A DNA stretch of 64,000 nucleotides, from assembly GCF_015679185.1 (NCBI RefSeq), contig NZ_CP064939.1, forward strand, positions 1,426,001-1,490,000, in the 5' to 3' direction. Source of the DNA: Pedobacter endophyticus. GTDB lineage: Bacteria > Bacteroidota > Bacteroidia > Sphingobacteriales > Sphingobacteriaceae. Each line of letters starts with the position of its first letter. Within the stretch, counting starts at the first letter, position 1. The notes beneath the pieces were generated by a model, which saw only the letters and a list, made by a program, of their open reading frames with translations, did not search any database and was not told the origin of the DNA. Shown here piece after piece: positions 8,604 through 17,753 of this stretch. Position numbers and translations under genes: made by a program.

Positions 8604-9253
8604 GTTGTGTTTTTTTTCAAAAATACGGAAATGAAACCGCAATTTGCCGTTCGGTTTGTTTCTATAACCCGTTGACTGAAGTCAACGGCAAAAAACCGAT
8701 TCCCTACCATCTCGTCGTAGCGTCTCCAATGCTATTAAGTTAAGGATAAAACGAAAAAATATTGTCATCCTGAGCGGAGTCGAAGGACAGATATTTTTCG
8801 TTTTATCCTATAGAAAGGATCTTCGACTGAGTTTATCTTGAGCGAAGTCGAAAGACTCAGAGATCCGATAGCTATCGGATGACAATTGACAAGCTTAACT
8901 TAATAACGTCGGTAGCGTCTCGCTACGACATACACAATATTGGCTTGAGCGCTGGTCGAGATGTCCAATCTCGACCTATATAGCGCTGGATTTCAAATCC
9001 AGAGTTGACAAGTCGAACTGCAAATCCCGACTAGCGGGAAGGGCTTGTGCTTTTCAATAAGCAACTACATCGTAGGTAACGGCTTCTTCATCAGTAAGAA
9101 TGACAGATTAACCAATAAAAAATATTCCTAAAAGCTATAAAATATTATAATTTGTCAAAAACTTAATGTAATTTTAAAACTACAGCGAGCACGGGGCAAC
9201 AAATGCTCAATTTGTTCGTATAAGTAACTGAGTATTAAACCAAACATTATAGT
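8604..9253. repeat. Intergenic repeat mosaic (650 bp)
   Basis: A gap made almost wholly of repeat modules. 8669-8688 is the palindrome CCGTTGACTGAAGTCAACGG, related to the heads of the array at 48157-48704. 8728-8910 is a diverged copy of the terminal-inverted-repeat element. 8945-9061 repeats the module seen at 3130-3240 (GCTGGTCGAGAT, then GGATTTCAAATCC, then GCTTGTGCTTTT). The last 150 bases before the next gene hold no recognisable element and probably contain its promoter. Confidence 0.7.
8728..8910. repeat. Terminal-inverted-repeat element, copy A (diverged)
   Basis: Left end AATGCTATTAAGTTAAG and right end CTTAACTTAATAACGT are inverted and near-complementary. The interior holds GTCGAAGGACAG, CTTCGACTGAG and GATCCGATAGCTATCGGATG palindromes. 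Ends and interior resemble the better preserved copies at 21214-21425 and 36020-36248. Confidence 0.65.
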
Positions 9254-10039
9254 ATGAAGAAACACATCCTGGGCATTGCTACGATTTTTTTAGTGTGTAT
9301 TGGCATTGTAGGAACAAGTTGGAAAGCGGCAGAGAAACCGCAAACACAGCAACAAACAATCAAAAATATCGCCTCCGACAGTTTATACAGTAGTTTTATC
9401 GACGAGTTGTATCATGCAGCAAAACTGGATTCGGCAGGCTTGAAAGTAGAAGTTTTCGAAAAAGCACTTACCGGTTTTTACAACATGAAGTATAACGGTC
9501 TTTTACATGCCAAATCCATTCTTACCATTGCCGATTTCGATCAGGAGAGCAGCAAAAAACGTTTGTACATTATCGATCTCGACAAGAAAAAACTCATTTT
9601 AAATACATGGGTTGCCCACGGTCAAAACAGCGGAGGCGACAAGCCCACACTTTTTTCTAATACGCCGAACTCCAATCAAAGCAGCATTGGCTTTTACCTA
9701 ACGGGCGAGGTTTATTATGGCAAACACGGCCGATCGTTAAAGTTAGATGGAATGGACCGCGGTTTTAACAACAATGCCAGAGAAAGAGCCATTGTTGTAC
9801 ATGGCGCAGATTACGTTTGCCAGGAAACTATAAATCAATTGGGAAGACTAGGCCGTAGCCAGGGTTGCCCTGCCGTGCCAGCCAAGCTTGCAGAAAAGGT
9901 AATTAACACAATATCAGATCGCACGGTCCTGTTTATTAATAACTCCGATCAAAAATATCATTCTTCTTTTTTAGATGAAACCCTCGCGGCCAGCATGGCA
10001 GTAAACCAAGAGACCCTATTGGCTGCCCAAATGGATTAG
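9254..10039 (+). CDS. Murein L,D-transpeptidase catalytic domain protein (YkuD_2-like)
   Basis: A 261-residue exported protein with an N-terminal hydrophobic anchor (HILGIATIFLVCIGIVGTSW). The catalytic domain (about 75-230) carries the L,D-transpeptidase signature: VVHGADYV with His183 and GRSQGCPAV with the nucleophile Cys205. The ADFDQESSKKRLYIIDL segment and the SNQSSIGFYLTGEVYYGKHG block match the PF13645-type family found in Bacteroidota. It would act on peptidoglycan stem peptides in the periplasm, either cross-linking or attaching proteins. The short tail after the domain is unremarkable. Single gene, convergent with the next. Confidence 0.88.
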   Translation: MKKHILGIATIFLVCIGIVGTSWKAAEKPQTQQQTIKNIASDSLYSSFIDELYHAAKLDSAGLKVEVFEKALTGFYNMKYNGLLHAKSILTIADFDQESSKKRLYIIDLDKKKLILNTWVAHGQNSGGDKPTLFSNTPNSNQSSIGFYLTGEVYYGKHGRSLKLDGMDRGFNNNARERAIVVHGADYVCQETINQLGRLGRSQGCPAVPAKLAEKVINTISDRTVLFINNSDQKYHSSFLDETLAASMAVNQETLLAAQMD

Positions 10040-10070
10040 TGTGCCACCAAGCATCAAATCGATTAAAAAG

Positions 10071-10514
10071 TCAGTGCTTTTTCAAATTAGTGGCATTTAG
10101 GTTGGCTGGTAATAGCTTAATAAATAAGGATTTGAAACGGGCCAGAAAATCCCAAACCCAACGATTGGTATCTTTGGCTCGTTCACCACAATCTACAACC
10201 TCTGCTCGTTTCAGTAGTTTAGTTACCAATTTTTGAATGGGCTTGATTTTAAAAATACGATTAAAGGCCAAGCCCAGATAATCGCAATACACGTGCACCA
10301 AGATCTCAACGATTAATGAATCATTGGCAATGTTTAGCGGCTTTTGAAAAACATTTTCGTAATCGCTCTTAATGGTTTCTATCAGCAATTCGAACCGCTC
10401 ATTAGCCTTACCATCTAAGAAGCGCCAAAGTTCAGCATCGCTAAAAACACGAATAATCCCTTCGCTTAAATCGACCCTGATGTTGCATTCTGCTATATCG
10501 TAACGTTTTTCCAT
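10071..10514 (-). CDS. Hypothetical protein, 147 residues
   Basis: A soluble mixed alpha/beta-looking protein, MEKRYDIAECNIRVDLSEG at the start, with a helical middle (ANERFELLIETIKSDYENVF) and a C-terminal half rich in Arg, Lys and Trp (KDTNRWVWDFLARFK). No signal peptide or membrane span. It has ordinary codon use for this window and a plausible ATG, so it is likely expressed, but I do not recognise the family. It converges on the transpeptidase gene with a 31-base gap; its upstream side is a heptamer repeat tract shared with topB. Confidence 0.65.
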   Translation of the reverse strand: MEKRYDIAECNIRVDLSEGIIRVFSDAELWRFLDGKANERFELLIETIKSDYENVFQKPLNIANDSLIVEILVHVYCDYLGLAFNRIFKIKPIQKLVTKLLKRAEVVDCGERAKDTNRWVWDFLARFKSLFIKLLPANLNATNLKKH

Positions 10515-10556
10515 GCCTCATTTAGATGTCATCCGTATTGTTTTGTTACCAAGGGA

Positions 10557-10656
10557 AGTTTTCAGTTTGCAGTTCCCAGTTTTCAGTTTCCAGTTTGCAG
10601 TTTTCAGTTTTCAGTTTTCAGTTTTCAGTTTCCAGTTTGCAGTTTTCAGTTCCCAA
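10557..10656. repeat. Heptamer-periodic array (CAGTTTN)
   Basis: About thirteen consecutive seven-base units of the form CAGTTTT, CAGTTTC, CAGTTTG or CAGTTCC. The phase is kept throughout while the last bases vary. It lies between the divergent genes at 10514 and 10841. Confidence 0.85.
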
Positions 10657-10840
10657 TTACGGTGGCGCTGCAAACGATCCGAAAGTAATGTAAGTCCGAA
10701 GTCTGCAACTCAAAAAACTGGGCGCTTTAGCAACAACTTAACACCTCGGCAATTTTAAGCAATAAAGCAATGTGAGTAAAATTTTTATTTAATGAAGCGA
10801 ATATTTTTTCATCTTTGGCACTGGAAAATAAGGCTAATTA

Positions 10841-12691
10841 ATGAAGATTGTTATTGCAGAAAAGCCTTCTGTTGGTCGCGAACTTGCAAAAGTTTTTGGA
10901 GCAACCACCAGAAGAGATGGTTACATTGAAGGTAAAGGATACTCTTTTACCTGGGCTTTTGGGCATTTGTTACAGCTGGCACCTCCTCAAGATTATGGCT
11001 TTATAGGCTGGCGGAAACAACACCTGCCCATGTTGCCAGCTAAATTTAAACTGGCCGTTCGAAAAATCAAAACAAAGGATGGTTTTGTAGAAGACCCCGC
11101 GGTCCGGAAACAGCTTGATACCATTAAGCGATTGTTTGATGAAGCTACAGAAATTATTGTAGCAACGGATGCGGGGCGTGAGGGCGAGCTGATTTTCAGG
11201 TATATTTATTATTATCTGAAATGCAAAAAACCATTTCGTAGACTGTGGATCTCATCACAAACCAACGAAGCGATTAAAGATGGTTTCAGGAACCTGAAAC
11301 CGGGAACGGATTACGATACACTTTTCAATTCTGCACATTGCCGTTCAGAATCTGATTGGCTGGTTGGCATGAACGCCACACAAGCGTTGAGCATATCAGC
11401 CGGAAACAGGACTGTATTATCGTTGGGCAGGGTGCAAACACCAACGCTTGCCATGATATGCGCCCGCTTTCTCGAAATCAAAAACTTCGTTCCCCAAACT
11501 TACTATCAAATCAGCATTCAGCTTGTTAAAGATGAGCAGGTTTTCAAAGCCATTTCCACAACGAATTTTAACAATAAAGAAGAAGCCGAAAAGCTTTTTG
11601 CAACAGTTGAAGATGTTGCCTCTGGTTTTCCGACAGGCGGTAATATTACCGCAGTAGAATCGAAGCCCCGCAAAGAGCCGCCACCACTGCTGCACGATTT
11701 GAGCAGTCTGCAACAAGAGGCCAATAAAAAGAAAGGCTTCACGGCCGATCAAACCCTCAATATTTTACAGAACCTTTATGAGAGCAAGTTGGTCTCCTAC
11801 CCCCGTACCGGATCGAGATACATTGGCGATGATGTATTTGCCGGAGTGCCCGATTTAATCGCGAAGTTTACCAACCATGCCGAGTTTGGTAAACAAGCGC
11901 AATTTTTGCAAACGATAAGCTTAAACAAGCGCAGTGTAAACGCCAAAAAAGTAACCGATCACCATGCTGTTTTACCCACCGGCGAAGAAGCTTACGGTTT
12001 AAGCGCCGATAAGCAGGCGGTTTATGACATGGTAGTTGGCAGAATGCTCGAGGCTTTTCATCAGGAATGCTTAAAGGAAATTACAAAAATTACCATTCAA
12101 TCGGGATTGTCTTTTTTGGCCAATGGCACCGTAATCCGTTCGGCAGGATGGCGATCCGTTTTTAATGATACCGAGGATGATAAGAAAGATGAAGACAACG
12201 CCACATTGCCGAAGGTAAGCGTAGGCGAACAGTTACCCATTTCGGAAAAATCGCTGTTGGAGAAACAGACCAAACCTAAGTCGATGTATAACGAAGCGTC
12301 GTTATTGAAGGCATTAGAAACCTGCGGAAAGGAGATTGAAGACGAAGAACTTCGCTATGCCATGAAAGACAGCGGCCTCGGAACACCCGCCACACGTGCC
12401 TCGATTATCGAAACCCTGATAACGAGAGAATATATTACTCGCGAAAAACGCAACCTCGTACCAACCCATAAGGGTTTAGCCGTTTACGAAGTGGTTAAAG
12501 ATAAGCAAATCGCCCAGGCAGAATTAACCGGCCAATGGGAAAAACGCCTCGAGGAAATTCGCTCGGGTTCTTCGGTAACCGATTTCAAATCAGAAATTAC
12601 GGAGTACACCAAAATGATTACTAATGAGCTGCTAATCGCCGGAGCCAGCATTTCGGGGAAGCTGGCTGGAGCGTCGATAGTCCAGAGTTAG
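10841..12691 (+). CDS. topB: DNA topoisomerase III
   Basis: A 616-residue type IA topoisomerase. The N-terminal TOPRIM domain has the catalytic Glu in IAEKPSVGREL and DAGREGELIF. The nucleophilic tyrosine is Tyr320 in LVSYPRTGSRY. A later strand-passage motif reads DSGLGTPATRASIIETLI. There are no C-terminal zinc fingers, as usual for the shorter TopB class. It relaxes and decatenates DNA through a single-strand break and often partners RecQ-type helicases; none is adjacent, but an SF1 helicase converges from 13049. The stop codon lies inside a heptamer-periodic repeat tract that supplies the last codons (VQS). Confidence 0.95.
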   Translation: MKIVIAEKPSVGRELAKVFGATTRRDGYIEGKGYSFTWAFGHLLQLAPPQDYGFIGWRKQHLPMLPAKFKLAVRKIKTKDGFVEDPAVRKQLDTIKRLFDEATEIIVATDAGREGELIFRYIYYYLKCKKPFRRLWISSQTNEAIKDGFRNLKPGTDYDTLFNSAHCRSESDWLVGMNATQALSISAGNRTVLSLGRVQTPTLAMICARFLEIKNFVPQTYYQISIQLVKDEQVFKAISTTNFNNKEEAEKLFATVEDVASGFPTGGNITAVESKPRKEPPPLLHDLSSLQQEANKKKGFTADQTLNILQNLYESKLVSYPRTGSRYIGDDVFAGVPDLIAKFTNHAEFGKQAQFLQTISLNKRSVNAKKVTDHHAVLPTGEEAYGLSADKQAVYDMVVGRMLEAFHQECLKEITKITIQSGLSFLANGTVIRSAGWRSVFNDTEDDKKDEDNATLPKVSVGEQLPISEKSLLEKQTKPKSMYNEASLLKALETCGKEIEDEELRYAMKDSGLGTPATRASIIETLITREYITREKRNLVPTHKGLAVYEVVKDKQIAQAELTGQWEKRLEEIRSGSSVTDFKSEITEYTKMITNELLIAGASISGKLAGASIVQS

Positions 12692-13048
12692 TAGTACGGA
12701 GTCGGGAGTCCATAGTCTAGAGTCCGGAGTGCAGAGTCGGGAGTCCAGAGTCAAGAGTCAAGAGTCAAGAGTTGACAGTTGATTGTTTGCCTTTATCGTG
12801 CTTTATCAGGCTGAGCCGAGTCGAAGCCTTGTGCATTTGCCCTTCGATTAAGCCTGTATTGAGCCTTTCGTCTACGCTCAAGATAAACCCCAGTCGAAAT
12901 GCTCATGGTGACATTTACCACAACATTTTACGATTAATTGCGACACTAGTCCATTGGTTCATCAGTCATTGCTACTTGCCAATCGCTAACTGAAAACTGG
13001 TAACTGCTAACTGAAAACTGCTAACTGAAAACTATTCACCCTCCTTCG
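12679..13048. repeat. Intergenic gap with two heptamer arrays
   Basis: 12679-12784 is a heptamer array of GAGTCNN units beginning within the last codons of topB. 12985-13034 is a second one of AACTGNN units (reverse complement of the CAGTT class) ending just outside the helicase stop. Between them lie CTGAGCCGAGTCGAAG, TGTATTGAGC and GTCGAAATGCTCA modules like the interiors of the inverted-repeat element. No gene seen. Confidence 0.75.
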
Positions 13049-14959
13049 CTAAACATCCATAAATTCCCAGGCGCTATGGTAAGCATTCAGCTGCTCCGCG
13101 TAGGTGATAAAATCGGCGTAAAATTTAGATTTAGAAAGGGTTGAGCTATCGCCAATAACCACCAGTTTTTTTCGGGCCCTCGTCATCGCTACATTCATCC
13201 TTCTTGTGTCAGCAAGGAACCCAATGCTACCTTCCGCATTGCTTCGGGTGAGGCTGATGTAAACCACATCCCGTTCCTGCCCCTGAAAACTATCGATTGT
13301 ATTCACTGCAATATTTGCACTTAATGCGGCCAATTCCGTACACTCGTCAACAAGCGCTTTTAAAACCTGCACTTGCTGCTTATAGGGCGAAACGATCGCT
13401 ATCGATGGAAAATCAGTTCCTGGGTCTGCCAATCTAAAATCGGCCATTAAAGCCGTTAAATGCTTAACCAAAAACGCCGCTTCATCAGGATTGATCGTAC
13501 TTGTACCGGCTAACTTCTCATCAAAACTGCAACCAGCGGTATCAATAAAAACCAGTGGCTCGTCCGCATCAAAAAGCAATTGTGTTGCAACGGTTTCGTG
13601 CGCTTTTAGTTTGTTTTCATAAAAAACTTTCGATGAATAACCCATAATCTGCCTATTCATGCGATATTGTTCATTTAAAAGCACCACCGCTTCGGGATGA
13701 AGTTTTACCGATTTCTCTAACAAAGTGGTTGATAATCCTCCCTTGCTCGCCACATTTGATTTTATGGTTGGAGAAAGCTGAAAATGATCGCCCGCAAGAA
13801 CTACTTTTTCTACCTTCAAAATCGGAATCCAACAAGCAGGCTCAAGTGCCTGGCCCGCTTCGTCTATTACAAGTGTATGGTATTTCAAATGGCGAACGGT
13901 ATAATGGTTTGCGCCCACAAGCGTTGCTGTAATTATTTGCGCCTTATCAAACAAGCTGTCCATAATGTATTGCTCCGTACGCTCTACCTCCCTACCAATT
14001 TTGTGTGCCTCATCAAACAGGGCCTTCCGTTGCTCTCGCTCGGCCCGACCAAAGCTTCGCTTATACTTGTGGGCCATATTTTTGTACTCGTTCGCCTGCT
14101 TTTTTAACGATTTTATCGTTTTCATCTCCGGGTGATCGGTCATTTTGTAATCTAGAGTGGCGGCCAGAAGTCTTTCAGAAACCCTTGCCGGGTTGCCCAC
14201 ACGAATTACATTCAAATCTTCTGCAGCCAACTTTTCGGTAAGCAGATCAACCGCCGTATTGCTCGGCGCTACAACTAAAATCTTGCCGCTATTGTGCTTA
14301 ACCATCGCTTTTATAGCCTGTACCAATGTGGTAGTTTTGCCCGTTCCGGGAGGCCCGTGAACAATTGCCAAATGGTTTGCCGACACAATTTTGCTTACCG
14401 CCAACTGCTGCGATTCATTCAGTTGGTTCAGGACAAATTTTTCGACGTTTTCAAATGAGGGCTTGTCGCCTGCAGTCAAAATGCTGATCAGTTTATTCTC
14501 CGGTTCACTGGCCGACAAATTAATAGCCTGGTTAAGTGCGGTCTGCATTTCATCATAACTATTATTGTCAAAAAGCAGGTCGACGCCCAGTTTCCCGTCT
14601 CTTGTCCAATCGGGCAGTTCATCAATCCGCAAACTGATCTTCATCCTGTTTCCCGCAATATGACTAATAATTCCTTCTACCCGATCCGCTTTGGCATCGT
14701 GGTTAGAAAAAAGCACCACCGCAGCGCCAAATCTGAATTGATGAGAAAGATCGGTACTTGTTGTTCGCTCCAACTCAACTGTTAAATAATCACCACGACC
14801 GATTTCGGTATTTCGGATCGCTATCGGATACCAGGTTAAACCTAATGCCCTTCTATCAGCTGCCGACGTGTTTTCAGTCAGTTTGAGATAAGATTGTAAA
14901 TCTTCTTCTCGCTCAATAATGAGTAAATCCTGGAGTTTATTAAAATATTCTTTTGGCAA
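13049..14959 (-). CDS. SF1 DNA/RNA helicase, IGHMBP2/UPF1-like
   Basis: A 636-residue superfamily 1B helicase. Motifs in order: Q-like LNESQQLAV, Walker A GPPGTGKTTTLVQAI, motif II VIDEAGQALEP, motif III GDHFQLSPTI, motif IV region EQYRMNRQIM, motif V NTIDSFQGQERDVVYISL and motif VI NVAMTRARKKLVVIG. The N-terminal 190 residues form the family's beta-barrel/stalk region. Bacteroidota usually encode one such AAA_11/AAA_12 protein; it is predicted to unwind DNA or RNA 5' to 3', but its exact cellular substrate is not known. Single gene converging on topB. Confidence 0.92.
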   Translation of the reverse strand: MPKEYFNKLQDLLIIEREEDLQSYLKLTENTSAADRRALGLTWYPIAIRNTEIGRGDYLTVELERTTSTDLSHQFRFGAAVVLFSNHDAKADRVEGIISHIAGNRMKISLRIDELPDWTRDGKLGVDLLFDNNSYDEMQTALNQAINLSASEPENKLISILTAGDKPSFENVEKFVLNQLNESQQLAVSKIVSANHLAIVHGPPGTGKTTTLVQAIKAMVKHNSGKILVVAPSNTAVDLLTEKLAAEDLNVIRVGNPARVSERLLAATLDYKMTDHPEMKTIKSLKKQANEYKNMAHKYKRSFGRAEREQRKALFDEAHKIGREVERTEQYIMDSLFDKAQIITATLVGANHYTVRHLKYHTLVIDEAGQALEPACWIPILKVEKVVLAGDHFQLSPTIKSNVASKGGLSTTLLEKSVKLHPEAVVLLNEQYRMNRQIMGYSSKVFYENKLKAHETVATQLLFDADEPLVFIDTAGCSFDEKLAGTSTINPDEAAFLVKHLTALMADFRLADPGTDFPSIAIVSPYKQQVQVLKALVDECTELAALSANIAVNTIDSFQGQERDVVYISLTRSNAEGSIGFLADTRRMNVAMTRARKKLVVIGDSSTLSKSKFYADFITYAEQLNAYHSAWEFMDV

Positions 14960-15493
14960 AGGGAAAAGTTTATTGATGAATAAAAGAGATTATAGTTGCG
15001 TATTTTTAAGTCTATCAGCGGCCTTTCATCCAATCGCTTGTAGCAATTCGCTGAGCGAGCGGATTTAACGCCGACTATGAACGGTCGTCATCCTCAGAGA
15101 TCAGTTTTTGAAAAAACAAAGGAGTTAGGATGACAGGTTTTTTCGGTGAATCGTCATTGCCCCAAAGGGGCTACTTTGTAGCGAGACCGGGTTCGTGCCT
15201 TTCGGCTACGCTCAAGATAAACTCAGCCGAAGCACTCTGATTTACGAAATGAGATTGCTTTCCCGAGAATCGGGACAGGCTGTGCCTCGCAATGACGTTA
15301 TTTCTTATTTCGGTCATTGGTAACTTGACTAGCGATCTTAATGCTAAGGCTTTAATCCCGAAGCTTCGGAACCGTCTGCACATGAAAGACGGCAACAATA
15401 ATAAGCGCCTTCAAAAGAGCCCCAGATTTATCGCCTTACCGCACTTGTGCCAGCAAAAATCACAATCCACCTATCAAAAATGCCATCACGCCG
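14960..15493. repeat. Intergenic region with composite repeat
   Basis: 15082-15297 is a composite repeat. Its reverse complement recurs at 52466-52617: GTCATTGCGAGGCACG...CTCATTTCGTAAATC...CAATGACGATTCACCG...CCTGTCATCC...CTGAGGATG. The remaining bases (14960-15081 and 15298-15493) show nothing I can identify. Confidence 0.7.
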
Positions 15494-15877
15494 CTACAAA
15501 ACCAATTCCTGATGCAACCTCAACATAGTTTCTTCCGGATCGGTACAAAAGCCGGGATGCACCTTTGAGCATTGTACCACCGTACTTCGTGTAGCGGTTA
15601 GCCACCTAAACCGCGAAGCCTGATCATACTCCCCAATCGGACCAGATCCAGCTGCACCTTTGCTTATCCGTTCAAATGCATGCAAATTTTTTGCTAGTTC
15701 ATCCACGTCTATATCGCCCAAAAATGCCCTGATTTTAGCTTCGTTTAAAAAGAAGATACTGTGCAGATACTTTTTCTTCGAGCAGAATAAAACGATACCC
15801 ACATTAAAAAATTCTTCGCGTTCTACCCTCGGCATAACACGAACTACAGCATACTCAAATAAGAACTTCTCTTGCAT
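15494..15877 (-). CDS. DUF3037 protein
   Basis: A 127-residue protein that begins MQEKFLFEYAVVRVMPRVER and continues EEFFNVGIVLFCSKKKYL, the characteristic opening of DUF3037 proteins (a short beta sheet built around V-R-x-x-P-x-x-x-x-E-E). It overlaps the upstream HipA-like kinase by 23 bases and is clearly co-transcribed with it. This two-gene arrangement occurs widely. The function of DUF3037 is not established; the pairing suggests a partner, regulator or substrate of the kinase. Confidence 0.87.
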   Translation of the reverse strand: MQEKFLFEYAVVRVMPRVEREEFFNVGIVLFCSKKKYLHSIFFLNEAKIRAFLGDIDVDELAKNLHAFERISKGAAGSGPIGEYDQASRFRWLTATRSTVVQCSKVHPGFCTDPEETMLRLHQELVL

Positions 15878-16646
15878 GCTGTGCTTCTTTTAAAAAGATG
15901 TCTGAATGATTTAAACGCGTTTCGAGGAAGTGCGCATAGGCTTCACGATGGGCTTGTTTACTGGCAAAAATACTTTCTTCTTCCAGCCATTCATTTGGAA
16001 TTAAGCCCACAATTGCCCGGATTTTTTCGGCATTAAGCATCGACCGAAATTCTTGATCTACCACTTCGAGCTGCGAGGCCCATGGCAACAATACATGGTC
16101 TTTAACCAAGAAAAACGCCCTTGTTGCCTGCTCTTCCCAGTTTTGCCAGGAGTGATGAAAATATAGCGAGGCGCCATGGTCAATCAGCCACAATTCTTTA
16201 TGCCACAACAGCATGTTTGTATTCCGACAAGTACGATCCATATTCGTTAAAAAGCAGTCTAACCAAACAATTTGCGAGGCCAATTTAGCGTCAACAGTAG
16301 TCACCGTCGGATCGAATGTAATGGCGCCCGAAAGATAGTGAAGGGCTAAATTCAGGCCCACGCTGGCCTTTAACAAATCCTGAATTTCTTCATCGGGCTC
16401 GGTACGACCGAAAGCTTCATCCAAATTTGCAAACACCAGCTCCGGCACTTTTAAGCCTAACAATCTGGCAATTTCGCCACCAATTAATTCTGCTATGAGT
16501 GCCCTCGGCCCCTGCCCTGCGCCGCGAAATTTGAGTACATACAAAAAATTATCGTCGGCCTCTGCAATGGCCGGCATCGACCCGCCCTCACGCAATGGAG
16601 TAACGTAGCGTGTAACGTTAACGGTTCTGAGTTGAAAATCGTTCAT
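15855..16646 (-). CDS. HipA-like kinase
   Basis: A 263-residue kinase of the HipA/PI3-4-kinase-like type without the N-terminal HipA domain. Visible elements: ATP-lysine strand FLYVLKFRGAGQG, helix AELIGGEIARLLGL, catalytic loop LTNMDRTCRNTNML with Asp137 and Asn142/144, and the metal-binding IDHGAS with Asp156. All key residues are present. Classical HipA phosphorylates GltX; the target here is unknown. A 10-base perfect inverted repeat 15-45 bases upstream of the ATG could be an operator. No HipB-type DNA-binding gene is next to it; the only partner is DUF3037. Confidence 0.85.
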   Translation of the reverse strand: MNDFQLRTVNVTRYVTPLREGGSMPAIAEADDNFLYVLKFRGAGQGPRALIAELIGGEIARLLGLKVPELVFANLDEAFGRTEPDEEIQDLLKASVGLNLALHYLSGAITFDPTVTTVDAKLASQIVWLDCFLTNMDRTCRNTNMLLWHKELWLIDHGASLYFHHSWQNWEEQATRAFFLVKDHVLLPWASQLEVVDQEFRSMLNAEKIRAIVGLIPNEWLEEESIFASKQAHREAYAHFLETRLNHSDIFLKEAQHAREVLI

Positions 16647-16660
16647 TTATTTAGTAAATC

Positions 16661-16691
16661 AGAAAAGTGTTTCATGTGACTACACTTTTCT
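16661..16691. promoter_or_regulatory. Inverted repeat upstream of the HipA-like kinase
   Basis: AGAAAAGTGT (16661-16670) and ACACTTTTCT (16682-16691) are perfect inverted repeats with 11 bases between them. The centre lies 30 bases upstream of the kinase start, where an autoregulatory operator would sit. No T-run follows, so a terminator is unlikely. Confidence 0.5.
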
Positions 16692-16848
16692 AAATGGGGA
16701 TAGGAATAAGCGCTTAACAGCTTTTCTTTTAAAACTGCAAATCTAGCAAATTTATTCCCTTTGTTGTTTGTTTTGTGTTTAAAGTGCGTCCGCTAACCAA
16801 CGCTTTTAAACTGACTATTTTTATTGCTTCAAGGCTTAACAGATAGTT

Positions 16849-17037
16849 TTAATCGTGGCCCAGATAGGCATTTCCGGCGGGGGTGATTACTGCGCTCCAT
16901 TGAACCGATTCGCGGTTAATCGTAACAAGCCCCATGCGCTCTAGTTCTTCATAATCGTCTTCCATTCCACCCAAAATTGAAGAGTTTACCTGCTGATTGA
17001 TGACCTCTAATAGAGATACGATTTCTGATCTTTCCAT
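16849..17037 (-). CDS. Small hypothetical protein, 62 residues
   Basis: MERSEIVSLLEVINQQVNSS followed by a region (EELERMGLVTINRESVQWSA, then VITPAGNAYL) that reads like the last helix and wing of a small winged-helix domain. The ATG is preceded by an A/T-rich stretch. It is not in an obvious operon: the HipA-like gene begins 200 bases downstream and the next gene upstream is divergent. The family is unrecognised; the winged-helix resemblance is inference. Confidence 0.6.
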   Translation of the reverse strand: MERSEIVSLLEVINQQVNSSILGGMEDDYEELERMGLVTINRESVQWSAVITPAGNAYLGHD

Positions 17038-17145
17038 AATTTTTGCTTTTTAATGTTTTACTAACAGCAAGGTAATCAAAAAGTTTAACGCACGATTAAA
17101 CATTTTCGAAACTTCGAGGTTGTATAATAACAATCCAATCCCCCT

Positions 17146-17526
17146 ATGGAAAATCACATTTACTATCTCTTTATTCTGGCTCTTCCTGTGGCTTGTATTG
17201 CGTGGACAGTAACCAAGGAAGAAGTATTTAGGGAAGCACGGGAGTTTTGTGTAGATCGATCGAAAAACGAAGGCCGGCTGGTGAAACGTAAATTCTTTTA
17301 CGTTTTTACCTGCGAATACTGTTTCAGCCATTATGTTACCCTGCTTTTGCTCTTCATTACCAATTTTAAGTTGATTTACACCGATTGGCGTGGCTATATC
17401 ATTTCATTTTTCGCCATTGTTTGGATAGCGAACATCTACATGAGTTTGTACAACATCATCAGGATCGACCTAAAAAAAGAAAAAATAAGGGTGGCCAAAG
17501 AAGAATCGGAACTTAAAGAACAATAG
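17146..17526 (+). CDS. Small membrane protein with CxxC motif
   Basis: A 126-residue inner-membrane protein with three hydrophobic helices: residues 5-22 (YLFILALPVACIAWTV), about 60-80 (HYVTLLLLFITNF) and about 85-105 (GYIISFFAIVWIANIYM). A cytoplasmic-looking loop of about 30 residues ends in FTCEYCFSH, a Cys-x-x-Cys pair at the membrane face reminiscent of DUF1360-type proteins. The tail is charged and probably helical. It is followed after 22 bases by the KTSC gene and then the glycosylase, so the three may be one operon. Function unknown. Confidence 0.75.
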   Translation: MENHIYYLFILALPVACIAWTVTKEEVFREAREFCVDRSKNEGRLVKRKFFYVFTCEYCFSHYVTLLLLFITNFKLIYTDWRGYIISFFAIVWIANIYMSLYNIIRIDLKKEKIRVAKEESELKEQ

Positions 17527-17548
17527 CATCCATAAAACTGAACATTGT

Positions 17549-17752
17549 ATGCCATCATCAGTAATCAGCCATTTCAGTTATAACGAACAAGATAAGGTAT
17601 TGAAGATCACCTTTGTTACAGGCCTGGTTTACCACTATAAAAACGTTCCGAAAAGAACATACAGTTTATTAAAGTCCTCCATATCAAAAGGGAGATATTT
17701 TAATTTTCACATCAAAGATAAGTTTAAGTTTGAAAAAATAGAATCGGATTAA
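17549..17752 (+). CDS. KTSC-domain protein
   Basis: A 67-residue protein consisting of a single KTSC domain (PF13619-like): SSVISHFSYNEQDKVLKITF, then YHYKNVPKRTYSLLKSSISK and GRYFNFHIKDKF. The family is named after Lys-Thr-Ser-Cys residues of lysyl-tRNA-synthetase-associated and other proteins; its function is not established, and it is often found next to nucleic acid enzymes. One base separates its stop from the start of the Nei-type glycosylase, so the two are translated together. Confidence 0.85.
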   Translation: MPSSVISHFSYNEQDKVLKITFVTGLVYHYKNVPKRTYSLLKSSISKGRYFNFHIKDKFKFEKIESD

Positions 17753-17753
17753 T

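Noticed and set aside
8546..8743. 65-codon plus-strand frame
   Set aside because: Overlaps the better supported 40-residue minus-strand peptide and runs into repeat DNA.
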